Shown in pieces: positions 24,525-32,011 of a DNA stretch of 64,000 nt. Position numbers and translations under genes: made by a program. Position 1 is the stretch's first letter. Every line of letters begins with the position of its first letter. The notes beneath the pieces were generated by a model. That model made no database searches. It was given only the letters and a program-made list of their open reading frames with translations, and was not told the DNA's origin. Source of the stretch: Limimonas halophila (lineage in GTDB: Bacteria > Pseudomonadota > Alphaproteobacteria > Kiloniellales > Rhodovibrionaceae). The DNA lies in the NCBI RefSeq assembly GCF_900100655.1, contig NZ_FNCE01000008.1, forward strand, positions 62,001 through 126,000, written 5' to 3'.

Positions 24525-25703
24525 CTACGCCAGCAGGTAGCCGAGCACGGCATCCAACCGCTGGCGGCCCTCCGCCGTGGCGCGGAGGCCGTCATCGTCC
24601 AGCGTGACGTAGCCTTCCTCGCGCAGCGCCGCGAGGCGGTCCGCATCCAGGCAGGCCTCCGGCGCCGCGCCCAGTTCGCGGTGGAAGGCATCCCGCGCGA
24701 TGCCCTCGCTGAGGCGCAGGCCCATCATCACCAGCTCGTCCAGGCGGTCCGACCGGGCGAGCGGTGTCCGGGTCCGCGTGGCGTGGCCCTGCGCCTGCAC
24801 CTGCCGCAGCCACACCTCGGGCGCGGCGTGCTGGCGCGTGGCGAGCTTCTCGCCGCCGACCGTCAGCCGGCCGTGCGCGCCGGGGCCGACGCCGAGGTAA
24901 TCCCCGTAGCGCCAGTAGGTCAGGTTGTGGCGGCATGCCGCACCGGGCCGGGCGTGGTTGGAGATCTCGTAGGCCGGCAGGCCGTGCGCGGTCAGGCGGT
25001 CCTGCGTCAGCTCGAAGACGGCGCTCGCCGTCTCCTCGTCGGGCATGACCAGCTCGCCGCGCCGCCAGGACGCGTGGAAGGCCGTCCCCGGCTCAATCGT
25101 GAGCTGGTAGATCGAAATGTGGTCGGGGCCCTCCGCCAGCGCGCGGTCCAGCTCCGCCGCCCAGGCGTCCGGCGTCTGCCCGGGGCGCGCGGTCATCAGG
25201 TCGAAGGAGATGCGCGGGGCGTGTTTGCGCGCCAGGGCCACCGCGTCCAGCGCTTCGGCGGCCGAGTGCTGGCGCCCCAGGAAGGTGAGCGTGCGGTCGT
25301 CCAGCGCCTGCACGCCCAGCGAGATGCGGTTCACCCCCGCCGCGCGGAAACCTTCGAAGCGCGCCGCCTCCGCCGAGGTGGGGTTGGCCTCCAGGGTGAT
25401 CTCGGCCTCGGGGTCGAGGTCGAAGCGCTCGCCCACGCGCCGGATGACGGCCTCCACGCTCGCCGGATCCATCAGTGAGGGCGTGCCGCCGCCGAAGAAG
25501 ATGGAGGTGACGCGCCGGCCTTCCGTTTCGCGCGCGGAATAGTCCAGCTCGGCGCACAGCGCTGCCCGCCACGCGCCGTGGTCGACCTCGGGACGGACGT
25601 GGCTGTTGAAGTCGCAGTACGGGCACTTGGCCTTGCAGAAGGGCCAGTGCACATAAACGCCGAAACCGGGGTCGCGGTCCCCGACCGCGTTACGCCCCGT
25701 CAT
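24525..25703 (-). CDS. hemW: HemW-like radical SAM heme chaperone (coproporphyrinogen III oxidase-like)
   Basis: 392 residues. The radical-SAM motif CKAKCPYC sits in [55 protein letters not shown] and GPGAHGRL follow. This length and the presence of a HemN-C-like tail fit HemW, which inserts heme into respiratory enzymes, rather than a true HemN oxidase, which has an N-terminal extension. The start overlaps the rdgB stop by 14 bases. It is the last gene of an rph-rdgB-hemW operon. Confidence 0.92.
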   Translation of the reverse strand: MTGRNAVGDRDPGFGVYVHWPFCKAKCPYCDFNSHVRPEVDHGAWRAALCAELDYSARETEGRRVTSIFFGGGTPSLMDPASVEAVIRRVGERFDLDPEAEITLEANPTSAEAARFEGFRAAGVNRISLGVQALDDRTLTFLGRQHSAAEALDAVALARKHAPRISFDLMTARPGQTPDAWAAELDRALAEGPDHISIYQLTIEPGTAFHASWRRGELVMPDEETASAVFELTQDRLTAHGLPAYEISNHARPGAACRHNLTYWRYGDYLGVGPGAHGRLTVGGEKLATRQHAAPEVWLRQVQAQGHATRTRTPLARSDRLDELVMMGLRLSEGIARDAFHRELGAAPEACLDADRLAALREEGYVTLDDDGLRATAEGRQRLDAVLGYLLA

Positions 25704-26301
25704 CGCCGAAGAGGTCCGCGACCAGCTTGTTGAAGGCCCGCGCGCGGTGGCTGATGGCGTGCTTGGCCTGCGGCTCCATCTCCCCGAAGGTGATGTCGTG
25801 GCCGTCGGCCTTGAAGATGGGGTCGTAGCCGAAACCCTTGTCGCCGCGCGGCGGCCACACGATCGTGCCGGTCACGCGCCCCTCGTAGACGCGCTGCGCG
25901 CCGTCGGGCCAGGCCACGCAGAGGGCGCACACGAAGGCCGCCGACCAGTCGCCGGCGTCCGCGAGTTCGCGGTGCACGCGCTCCATGGCGGCGGCGAAGT
26001 CCTTGTCCGGCCCCGCCCAGCGCGCGGAGTGGATGCCCGGCCGGCCGCCGAGCGCGTCCACCGTCAGCCCGGAATCGTCGGCGAGCGCGGGCACGCCCGC
26101 CTGCCGCGCCGCGTTCCGCGCCTTGAGCGCGGCGTTCTCGGCGAAGCTCGCGCCGGTTTCCTCGGGCTCGTCGATCCCGGCCTCGCCGGCGCTTTCCACG
26201 AGGATGCCGCGCGGCTCCACCAGCTCGGCGATCTCCCGGACCTTGCCGGGGTTGTGGCTGGCGATGACGAGGCGGTCGCTGCCCAGCCCGATGGCGCTCA
26301 T
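25690..26301 (-). CDS. rdgB: Non-canonical purine NTP pyrophosphatase (dITP/XTP)
   Basis: 203 residues. It hydrolyses (d)ITP and XTP to monophosphates to keep deaminated purines out of nucleic acids. Ham1/RdgB motifs are [14 protein letters not shown] at the start, [43 protein letters not shown], and [14 protein letters not shown] with HAISHRARA. It starts one base after the rph stop codon and overlaps hemW. Confidence 0.96.
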   Translation of the reverse strand: MSAIGLGSDRLVIASHNPGKVREIAELVEPRGILVESAGEAGIDEPEETGASFAENAALKARNAARQAGVPALADDSGLTVDALGGRPGIHSARWAGPDKDFAAAMERVHRELADAGDWSAAFVCALCVAWPDGAQRVYEGRVTGTIVWPPRGDKGFGYDPIFKADGHDITFGEMEPQAKHAISHRARAFNKLVADLFGDDGA

Positions 26302-26302
26302 C

Positions 26303-27022
26303 TCAGCCGATCCCGACCGCCTGGAGCTGGCGCGTGCACAGCTTGGCGACGCCGCCCTCGGCGAGCGTGAGCAGGCTGTCGAAGGTGGCGCGGTCGAAGG
26401 GCTGATCCTCCGCCGTCGCCTGGATCTCCACGATCTGCCCGCGCCCGGTGAGCACGAAGTTGGCGTCGGCGGCGGCCGTGGAATCCTCGTCGTAGTCCAG
26501 GTCCAGCACGGGCGTGCCGTTGTAGAGGCCGCAGGACACCGCGGCGACCTGATCCGTCAGCGGGATGGTCTCGATCACCTTGGCCTGGCGCATGAAGTCG
26601 AAGGCCAGGTAGAGCGCCACGTAGCTGCCCGTGATGGCGGCCGTGCGCGTGCCGCCGTCGGCCTGGATGACGTCGCAGTCGATCTGGACGCTGCGCTCGC
26701 CGAAGCCGGTCGGGTCGGTCACCGCGCGCAGCGAGCGCCCGATCAGGCGCTGGATCTCCAGCGTGCGCCCGCCCTGCTTGCCGCGCGCGGCCTCGCGGGC
26801 GCCGCGCGTGTGGGTGGCGCGCGGGAGCATGCCGTACTCGGCCGTCACCCAGCCCTGGCCGCTGCCGCGCATGAAGCCGGGCACCTTGTCCTCGATCGAC
26901 GCGGTGCAGAGCACGTGGGTGTCGCCGAACTTGGCCATGCACGAGCCTTCGGCGTGCTTGCTCACGTTCGGTTCGAGCCGGACTTCGCGCAGGGCGTCGG
27001 ACGCGCGGCCGGAGGGACGCAT
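26303..27022 (-). CDS. rph: Ribonuclease PH
   Basis: 239 residues, normal length. It is a phosphorolytic 3'-5' exoribonuclease that trims tRNA 3' ends. Visible blocks are [85 protein letters not shown] and [17 protein letters not shown], with the phosphate-binding arginines. The Shine-Dalgarno AAGGAGG is near perfect. It heads rph-rdgB-hemW and diverges from hrcA. Confidence 0.97.
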   Translation of the reverse strand: MRPSGRASDALREVRLEPNVSKHAEGSCMAKFGDTHVLCTASIEDKVPGFMRGSGQGWVTAEYGMLPRATHTRGAREAARGKQGGRTLEIQRLIGRSLRAVTDPTGFGERSVQIDCDVIQADGGTRTAAITGSYVALYLAFDFMRQAKVIETIPLTDQVAAVSCGLYNGTPVLDLDYDEDSTAAADANFVLTGRGQIVEIQATAEDQPFDRATFDSLLTLAEGGVAKLCTRQLQAVGIG

Positions 27023-27151
27023 GCGGCCTCCTTCGGGTGGGATTTGGGTGAACGCGCGGACGCTACACCCCGCCTTCCCGAGCGTCCAGGGGCGCGTTGA
27101 CGCCCGCGCGGGGCGTGCTTACATGCCGGAACCAGAAGATCCGGGATCCCC

Positions 27152-28225
27152 ATGACACAGCCAGTGAACGCCGAGGCGAAGCGATCCGCGCTGTCCTCGC
27201 TGACCGAGCGCAGCCGGGAAATCCTTCGCCGGGTCGTCGATGCCTACGTCACCACGGGCGCCCCGGTCGGCTCGCGCACGCTGTCGCGCTCGCAGGGCAT
27301 GGAACTCTCGCCCGCGACCGTGCGCAACGTCATGGCCGACCTGGAGGACGCCGGGCTGCTCTACGCGCCCCACACCTCCGCGGGCCGCCTGCCCACGGAG
27401 ATGGGGCTGCGCCTGTTCGTCGACGGCCTGCTGGAATACGGCAACATCTCCGAGAACGACCGCAAGGAGATCGAGGCGCACTGCTCCGCCAGCGGGCGCA
27501 GCCTCTCCCAGGTGCTCGAAGACGCCAGCGAGATGCTGTCCGAGCTGACGGGCTCGGCGGGGCTGGTGGTGGCGCCCAAGCTCCAGGGCGAGCGCCTCAA
27601 GCACATCGAGTTCGTCAACCTCGGCCCCGGCCGCGCGCTGGTGGTGCTGGTCACGCAGTCGGGCGCGGTGGAGAACCGCGTGATCGACGTGCCGCGCGGC
27701 CTGCCCGCCGCCTCGCTGGTGGAGGCCAGCAACTACCTCTCCGAGCGGCTGGTCGGGCGCACCCTGGGCGAGGTGCAGCAACTCGTGCACCAGGAGCTGG
27801 ACCAGCAACGCGCCGAGCTGAACGAGCTGACCACCAAGCTGGTGGAAGCCGGCATCGCCGACTGGTCGGGCAGCGACCACAACGCGCTGATCGTGCGCGG
27901 GCACTCGCAGCTGCTGGAAGACGTTAGCGCGATCGAGGATCTGGAGCGCATCCGCTCCCTCTTCTCCGCGCTGGAAACGAAGGAATCCTTCCTCAAGCTG
28001 CTCGACCTGACGGAAAATGCCGAGGGCGTGCAGATCTTCATCGGCGCCGAGAACGAGTTGTTCGGCATGTCCGGGTGCTCCATGGTGGTCGCGCCCTACG
28101 GCAACGCGCAGCAGCAGCAGTTCGTCGGCGCCATCGGGGTCATCGGCCCGACGCGCATCGACTACGCGCGCATCATCCCGATGGTGGATTACACGGCCAA
28201 GGTGATCGGCAGCCTGGTGGGCTGA
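27152..28225 (+). CDS. hrcA: Heat-inducible transcription repressor HrcA
   Basis: 357 residues. It represses groESL/dnaK-type chaperone genes by binding CIRCE. The N-terminal winged helix contains GAPVGSRTLSRSQGMELSPATVRNVMADLEDAGLLYAPHTSAGRLPTEMGLRLFVDGLLE; the GAF-like C-terminal domain follows. No CIRCE inverted repeat (TTAGCACTC-N9-GAGTGCTAA) is visible upstream, so no autoregulation through a canonical site is apparent. grpE follows 85 bases downstream, the usual alphaproteobacterial pairing. Confidence 0.95.
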   Translation: MTQPVNAEAKRSALSSLTERSREILRRVVDAYVTTGAPVGSRTLSRSQGMELSPATVRNVMADLEDAGLLYAPHTSAGRLPTEMGLRLFVDGLLEYGNISENDRKEIEAHCSASGRSLSQVLEDASEMLSELTGSAGLVVAPKLQGERLKHIEFVNLGPGRALVVLVTQSGAVENRVIDVPRGLPAASLVEASNYLSERLVGRTLGEVQQLVHQELDQQRAELNELTTKLVEAGIADWSGSDHNALIVRGHSQLLEDVSAIEDLERIRSLFSALETKESFLKLLDLTENAEGVQIFIGAENELFGMSGCSMVVAPYGNAQQQQFVGAIGVIGPTRIDYARIIPMVDYTAKVIGSLVG

Positions 28226-28310
28226 CCCCCGAAGGCCACACGGGACATTCCGCGACACGGACACGACTCTCGACACGGACACGACGGCACAGGAAAGGAC
28301 GGCGCAGCCC

Positions 28311-29021
28311 ATGACCGCGAAGAAGCAGCGCGCGAACGAAAACGACCAGCCCTCGCAGCCCGACAGCGAGGCCGCGCGGGCCGAGGCCAACGCCAAGGCG
28401 GCGGCCGAGGAAGCCGCGCGCATGGCCGAGGAAGCCGCGAACGCCGAGGGCGCGGCCGAGGAGGCCGATTCCCTCGACTTTGGCGACGCGGGCGGCGAGG
28501 CCACTTCGGACGAGAGCCTTCAGGCCGAGATCGAGGACCTGCGCGAGCGCCTGCAGCGCGCCATGGCGGAGACGGAGAACGTGCGCCGCCGCGCCGACCG
28601 CGAGCGCCAGGAGACGCAGAAGTACGCCGCCACCGGGTTCGCCAAGGACCTGCTGGGCGTGGCCGACAACCTGCGCCGGGCGATCGACGCCGTCTCGCAC
28701 GAGGAGGCCGAGAGCAACCAGACGCTGCGCACCCTGCTCGAAGGCGTGCAGATGACGGAGCGCGAGCTGCACGAGGCCTTCGAGAAGCACCACATCAAGC
28801 CCATCCAGGCGGTGCCGGGCCAGAAGTTCGACCCGCACTACCACGAGGCCATGTTCGAGGTGCCCACGAACGAGCAGAACCCGGGCACGATCGTCCACAT
28901 CCTGCAGACCGGCTACATGCTGCACGACCGCCTGCTGCGGCCGACGCGCGTGGGCGTCGCCAAGGCCGGCGACGGCAACGGCGCGGGCGGCAACGGCCAG
29001 AGCGTCGACCAGTCCGCCTGA
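28311..29021 (+). CDS. grpE: GrpE nucleotide exchange factor of DnaK
   Basis: 236 residues. An acidic, Ala/Glu-rich N-terminal region (about 1-70) precedes the long coiled coil (LRERLQRAMAETENVRRRADRERQETQKYA). The dimer/beta-wing domain follows, with VPGQKFDPHYHEAMFEVPT, PGTIVHILQTGYMLHDRLLRPTRVGVAK. The Gly-rich tail (GDGNGAGGNGQS) is unremarkable. GGAAAGGA lies upstream of ATG 28311. A strong terminator follows the gene. Confidence 0.96.
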   Translation: MTAKKQRANENDQPSQPDSEAARAEANAKAAAEEAARMAEEAANAEGAAEEADSLDFGDAGGEATSDESLQAEIEDLRERLQRAMAETENVRRRADRERQETQKYAATGFAKDLLGVADNLRRAIDAVSHEEAESNQTLRTLLEGVQMTERELHEAFEKHHIKPIQAVPGQKFDPHYHEAMFEVPTNEQNPGTIVHILQTGYMLHDRLLRPTRVGVAKAGDGNGAGGNGQSVDQSA

Positions 29022-29054
29022 GGCGACCGGCGCGGCGACAACGCGGCCGGCTTC

Positions 29055-29084
29055 ATCCCCCTGGCGCCCGCCAGGGGGATTTTT
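29055..29084 (+). terminator. Rho-independent terminator after grpE
   Basis: An 11-bp perfect stem (ATCCCCCTGGC / GCCAGGGGGAT) with a 4-base loop is followed by TTTT, 33 bases past the grpE stop codon. Confidence 0.92.
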
Positions 29085-29208
29085 CGTGCGCGGTTATCGG
29101 GGTGTGGCGCCTGTCCGGGGTGTGACGGGGCGCACAGCGCATCGGGGGCGGAGCGTCCACCTTCCAGGGTGTGAAGCGACAGGACACCCCCCGACGAAAG
29201 GATCCCCG

Positions 29209-29511
29209 ATGAACCGCACGACACGCGTCTCCCTCAGCGCCCTGGCCGGCGCCGGCCTCGGCCTCGCCCTGGTTTCCACGGTCGCCGCGGAGCCACCCCG
29301 CGAGATCATCCAGCAGCAGCGCGCCGCGCAGGCCCCGGCGTCCCAGGTCGCCGGCCCCGGCACCGGCCCGACCCAGGCGGGCAAGGACACGATCGTTCAC
29401 GCCGGGAACGCGGTGAGCCCGGGCGCGCTCACCCGGGCCGTGGACGGCAACACCGAGAGCCGGCCGCAGCTGGCCGCGGACACGACCCGGCGCCCCGACC
29501 CGGGCCGGTAA
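29209..29511 (+). CDS. Small exported protein of unknown function
   Basis: 100 residues. The signal peptide (MNRTTRVSLSALAGAGLGLALVSTVAA, cleavage near residue 27) precedes a Pro/Ala/Gln-rich, probably disordered mature peptide of about 73 residues. AAAGGA lies 7 bases before the ATG. The gene is flanked by two strong terminators, so it is an independent transcription unit. I recognise no family. The upstream promoter must lie within 29085-29208. Confidence 0.65.
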   Translation: MNRTTRVSLSALAGAGLGLALVSTVAAEPPREIIQQQRAAQAPASQVAGPGTGPTQAGKDTIVHAGNAVSPGALTRAVDGNTESRPQLAADTTRRPDPGR

Positions 29512-29562
29512 GCCGACCCGGCATCCCGTCGAAGCCTCCCTTTCCGTTCACTCCCGCCTTCA

Positions 29563-29591
29563 CCCCCGGCCCACCGGCCGGGGGCTTTTTT
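29563..29591 (+). terminator. Rho-independent terminator
   Basis: A 9-bp perfect stem (CCCCCGGCC / GGCCGGGGG) with a 4-base loop is followed by C and six T, 51 bases after the small exported protein gene. Confidence 0.9.
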
Positions 29592-29685
29592 GTGCCGCCG
29601 GTACGGGCGCGGCGGGGCTTGGACACGGCGCAACCGCCCTGCTATGCGCCGGGTAGCAGTGGTCCGGGCAGCGAGGGCAGGAGAG

Positions 29686-30495
29686 ATGACCAGCTACCGC
29701 ATCGGCGTCGCGGGGTGCCGCGGGCGCATGGGCCGCATGATCGCGCAGGCGGTCGCCGAGCATCCCGAGGTCGCGCTCGCCGGCGGCACGGAGCAGGCCG
29801 GCAGCGAGGCCGTGGGCGCGGACCTGGGCGAACTGCTGGGCATGGGCCGGCTGAACGCCCCCATCACCGACGACCCGCCGACGCTGTTCGCCAACGCCGA
29901 CGCCGTCATCGACTTCACGCTGCCCGAATTGACCGCGCGCCACGCCGGGCTGGCGGCGCAGGCGGAGACGGTGCTGGTGATCGGCACCACGGGCCTGGAC
30001 GCCGAGCAGCAGGCCGCGATCGAGCGCGCGGCCCGGCACACGCGCATCGTCCAGGCGCCCAACATGTCGCTGGGGGTGAACCTGCTGCTCGACCTGGTGA
30101 AGCAGGTGGCACAGGCGCTCGACCCCGCCTTCGACATCGAGATCACCGAGATGCACCACCGCCACAAGAAGGACGCGCCCTCGGGCACGGCGCTGGCGCT
30201 GGGCCGGGCCGCCGCCGCGGGACGCGGCGTGGACCTGGACGATGTGGCGGACCGCGGGCGCGACGGCCTCACCGGCCCGCGGCGCGAGGGCGACATCGGC
30301 TTCGCGGCGCTGCGCGGCGGCGAGGTCGCGGGCGAGCACACCGTCTGCTTCGCCGGGGCCAACGAGCGCATCGAGCTGACCCACAAGGCGGACAGCCGCG
30401 GCATCTTCGCCCAAGGCGCCATCACGGCGGCGCAGTGGGCGCGCCGTCAGGACCCGGGGCTGTATGCCATGAAGGACGTGCTCGGCCTGGGCTGA
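29686..30495 (+). CDS. dapB: 4-hydroxy-tetrahydrodipicolinate reductase
   Basis: 269 residues. It reduces the DapA product with NAD(P)H in the lysine/diaminopimelate pathway. The Rossmann motif GVAGCRGRMGRMI is followed by VIDFTLPELTARH, VIGTTGLDAEQQ, APNMSLGVNLLLDL and the catalytic EMHHRHKKDAPSGTALALG (His and Lys). ATG 29686 has GGAG close upstream and begins the conserved region; the in-frame extension to 29590 covers the terminator tail and is not coding. Confidence 0.96.
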   Translation: MTSYRIGVAGCRGRMGRMIAQAVAEHPEVALAGGTEQAGSEAVGADLGELLGMGRLNAPITDDPPTLFANADAVIDFTLPELTARHAGLAAQAETVLVIGTTGLDAEQQAAIERAARHTRIVQAPNMSLGVNLLLDLVKQVAQALDPAFDIEITEMHHRHKKDAPSGTALALGRAAAAGRGVDLDDVADRGRDGLTGPRREGDIGFAALRGGEVAGEHTVCFAGANERIELTHKADSRGIFAQGAITAAQWARRQDPGLYAMKDVLGLG

Positions 30496-30512
30496 CCCGA
30501 CAGGCCGAGCAC
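30478..30512. terminator. 12-bp hairpin over the end of dapB
   Basis: GTGCTCGGCCTG (30478-30489) and CAGGCCGAGCAC (30501-30512) pair perfectly. The dapB stop codon lies in the 11-base loop. There is no T run, so intrinsic termination is uncertain. The position between convergent genes suggests 3'-end protection or bidirectional termination. Confidence 0.5.
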
Positions 30513-30529
30513 ACGGATCACGCGGCCAG

Positions 30530-30739
30530 TCAGTCGTCCTCGTTGGGCGATCCGGCGGTATCGGGCGGGGTGCGGCGGACGGCGGGAGCGGGCGTGGCGC
30601 GCAGGCGGTCCAGCAGGCCGGCCACGCGCTCGCGCATGCACGACGCGGAGACGCCGTCCACCGCCGCAATCTCGTCGAGCGACTGACCGTGCAGAAGGCG
30701 CTGGGCCAGTTCGCAGTCTTTCAACGGAAGTCCGCTCAT
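30530..30739 (-). CDS. Small helix-turn-helix protein (LuxR-type HTH-like)
   Basis: 69 residues. Residues ~7-47 (KDCELAQRLLHGQSLDEIAAVDGVSASCMRERVAGLLDRL) follow the spacing of the LuxR/GerE tetrahelical HTH: E-L-x-R-L-L-x-G-x-S-x-x-E-I-A, then G-V-S, then V-x-x-L-L-x-x-L. No effector domain is present. It could be a stand-alone DNA-binding or antirepressor protein. The tail is Pro/Asp-rich. A promoter-like sequence lies about 170 bases upstream in an AT-rich patch. Confidence 0.6.
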   Translation of the reverse strand: MSGLPLKDCELAQRLLHGQSLDEIAAVDGVSASCMRERVAGLLDRLRATPAPAVRRTPPDTAGSPNEDD

Positions 30740-31083
30740 ATCTCGGGCTCATGCGCAGCCCCGCCCAGTCTCGTGCGCACAAGCCCTCTTGGCCACGGTG
30801 CACGGCCGGCGGCGGGGCGGTTCAACCAACCCGCCGCTTCCTGGCAGGCCCTTACCTTTTGAGGCACAACGGGAGACTAGCCGAACGGGGGATTTGGAAC
30901 AAGGAATATCTAATACAAAACTTTTGCGCCGCAGCAACGACTTAGCCGGGTTTCGCCATCGAATTTCAGCCGTGTGCCGTAGCCCGCATGGCCGGCCGGG
31001 CGTCCGACCGGACGCGACGCGGACCCGGCCGGACGGCGCGCGCCCCCGAGCCGCCCCGCCCGCCGGCGGGGCCTGGCGGGCGG
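30740..31083. other. 344-base intergenic region
   Basis: This is the spacer between the response regulator gene and the small HTH gene, both on the minus strand. It contains the AT-rich segment 30890-30930 with the nine-base word AAACTTTTG (30918-30926), also found upstream of the PAS_5 gene. The part 30980-31083 is extremely GC-rich. No gene seen. Confidence 0.6.
30910..30937 (-). promoter_or_regulatory. Possible promoter for the small HTH gene
   Basis: On the minus strand TTGCTG (30932-30937) and TATTAG (30910-30915) are separated by 16 bases, inside the only AT-rich patch of this spacer. It would give a leader of about 160 bases. Confidence 0.35.
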
Positions 31084-31803
31084 TCATGCGGCGGACGCCG
31101 GCACGGGCGCGGAGTCGACCGCCAGGCGGTAGCCGCCGCCCGCCGTTTCAATGCGCACGCGACCGTCCGCCGCCGCCGCGAGCTTCTGGCGCAGCCGGTA
31201 GACGTGCGTTTCCACGGTGTGCGTCTCCACGGCCGGGTGCGCGTGCCACACCGCGTCCAGCAGGTCGCGCCGGGTCACGGCCGTCTGCCCGGCCCGGAAG
31301 AGGATCCGCAGCAGCCCCATCTCCTTTTCCGTGAGCTGCACGCGGCGCCCGGTTTCCACGTTCACCAGCAGGCGCGGCCAGGGCCGCAGCTGCACCGGGC
31401 CCACGGTCACGGGGGCGTCGCTGCGCCGGTCGTGGGCGCGCAGGTGGGCGCGCAGGCGCGCGACCAGGACCGGCACACCCGTTGCCGCGCGGTCGACGCA
31501 GTCCAGGGCGCCGGCATCCAGCGCCGCTTCGACCGTCTCCGGGGCGGGCACGTCCGCGAGCGCCACGATCACGGCGTCCAGCCCGCCGCGGCGCAGCACG
31601 GCCACGCCGTCGGCCGGCGCGGCGTCCCCGGCGTCGAGCAGCACGGCGTCGAACGGGTGCCCGGCCGCCAGGGCCTCGGCCTCGGCGAGGTCGCCGGCCT
31701 CGGTGACGGCAAACTCCTCGTGCAGGCGCAGCGTGGCGGCCAGGGCCGAGCGGCGGCCGGCGTCCGGGTCGACGAGCAGCAGCGTGCGGGGCGTGGTCGC
31801 CAT
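31084..31803 (-). CDS. OmpR-family response regulator with a degenerate receiver
   Basis: 239 residues. The receiver (about 5-120) keeps the acidic pair (VDPD, Asp12/Asp14) and the phosphorylatable Asp57 (AVLLDAG). The switch Thr/Ser is Ala83 (IVALADVP), and the conserved Lys is replaced (DCVDRAA, Asp104-Arg105). The C-terminal winged helix (about 133-227: LTEKEMGLLRILFRAGQTAVTRRDLLDAVW...HTVETHVYRLRQKL) is intact. DNA binding is therefore expected, but phospho-signalling is doubtful. No kinase gene is adjacent. GGAGG lies 5 bases before ATG 31803, which settles the start. Confidence 0.85.
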   Translation of the reverse strand: MATTPRTLLLVDPDAGRRSALAATLRLHEEFAVTEAGDLAEAEALAAGHPFDAVLLDAGDAAPADGVAVLRRGGLDAVIVALADVPAPETVEAALDAGALDCVDRAATGVPVLVARLRAHLRAHDRRSDAPVTVGPVQLRPWPRLLVNVETGRRVQLTEKEMGLLRILFRAGQTAVTRRDLLDAVWHAHPAVETHTVETHVYRLRQKLAAAADGRVRIETAGGGYRLAVDSAPVPASAA

Positions 31804-32011
31804 GGCATCCTCCGGGCTTCGGGCTGAGTGACTGGGGCCACAGTTTTCCCAACCAGTCCGGCCCGCGCTGTGCGCGCGCTCACACCCCGAACACGCGCAT
31901 CCCGCAGGGGCCGCGCCCGGCGCCCATTGATCCGGCCGCGGGTTTGGGCGACGGTGGCCTTTGAACCGAAAAGGCCGCCGCACGGCGCCCCACCGAACGG
32001 ATTCGACCTTC

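Noticed and set aside
27023-27151. CIRCE operator upstream of hrcA
   Set aside because: No TTAGCACTC-N9-GAGTGCTAA or near match on either strand.
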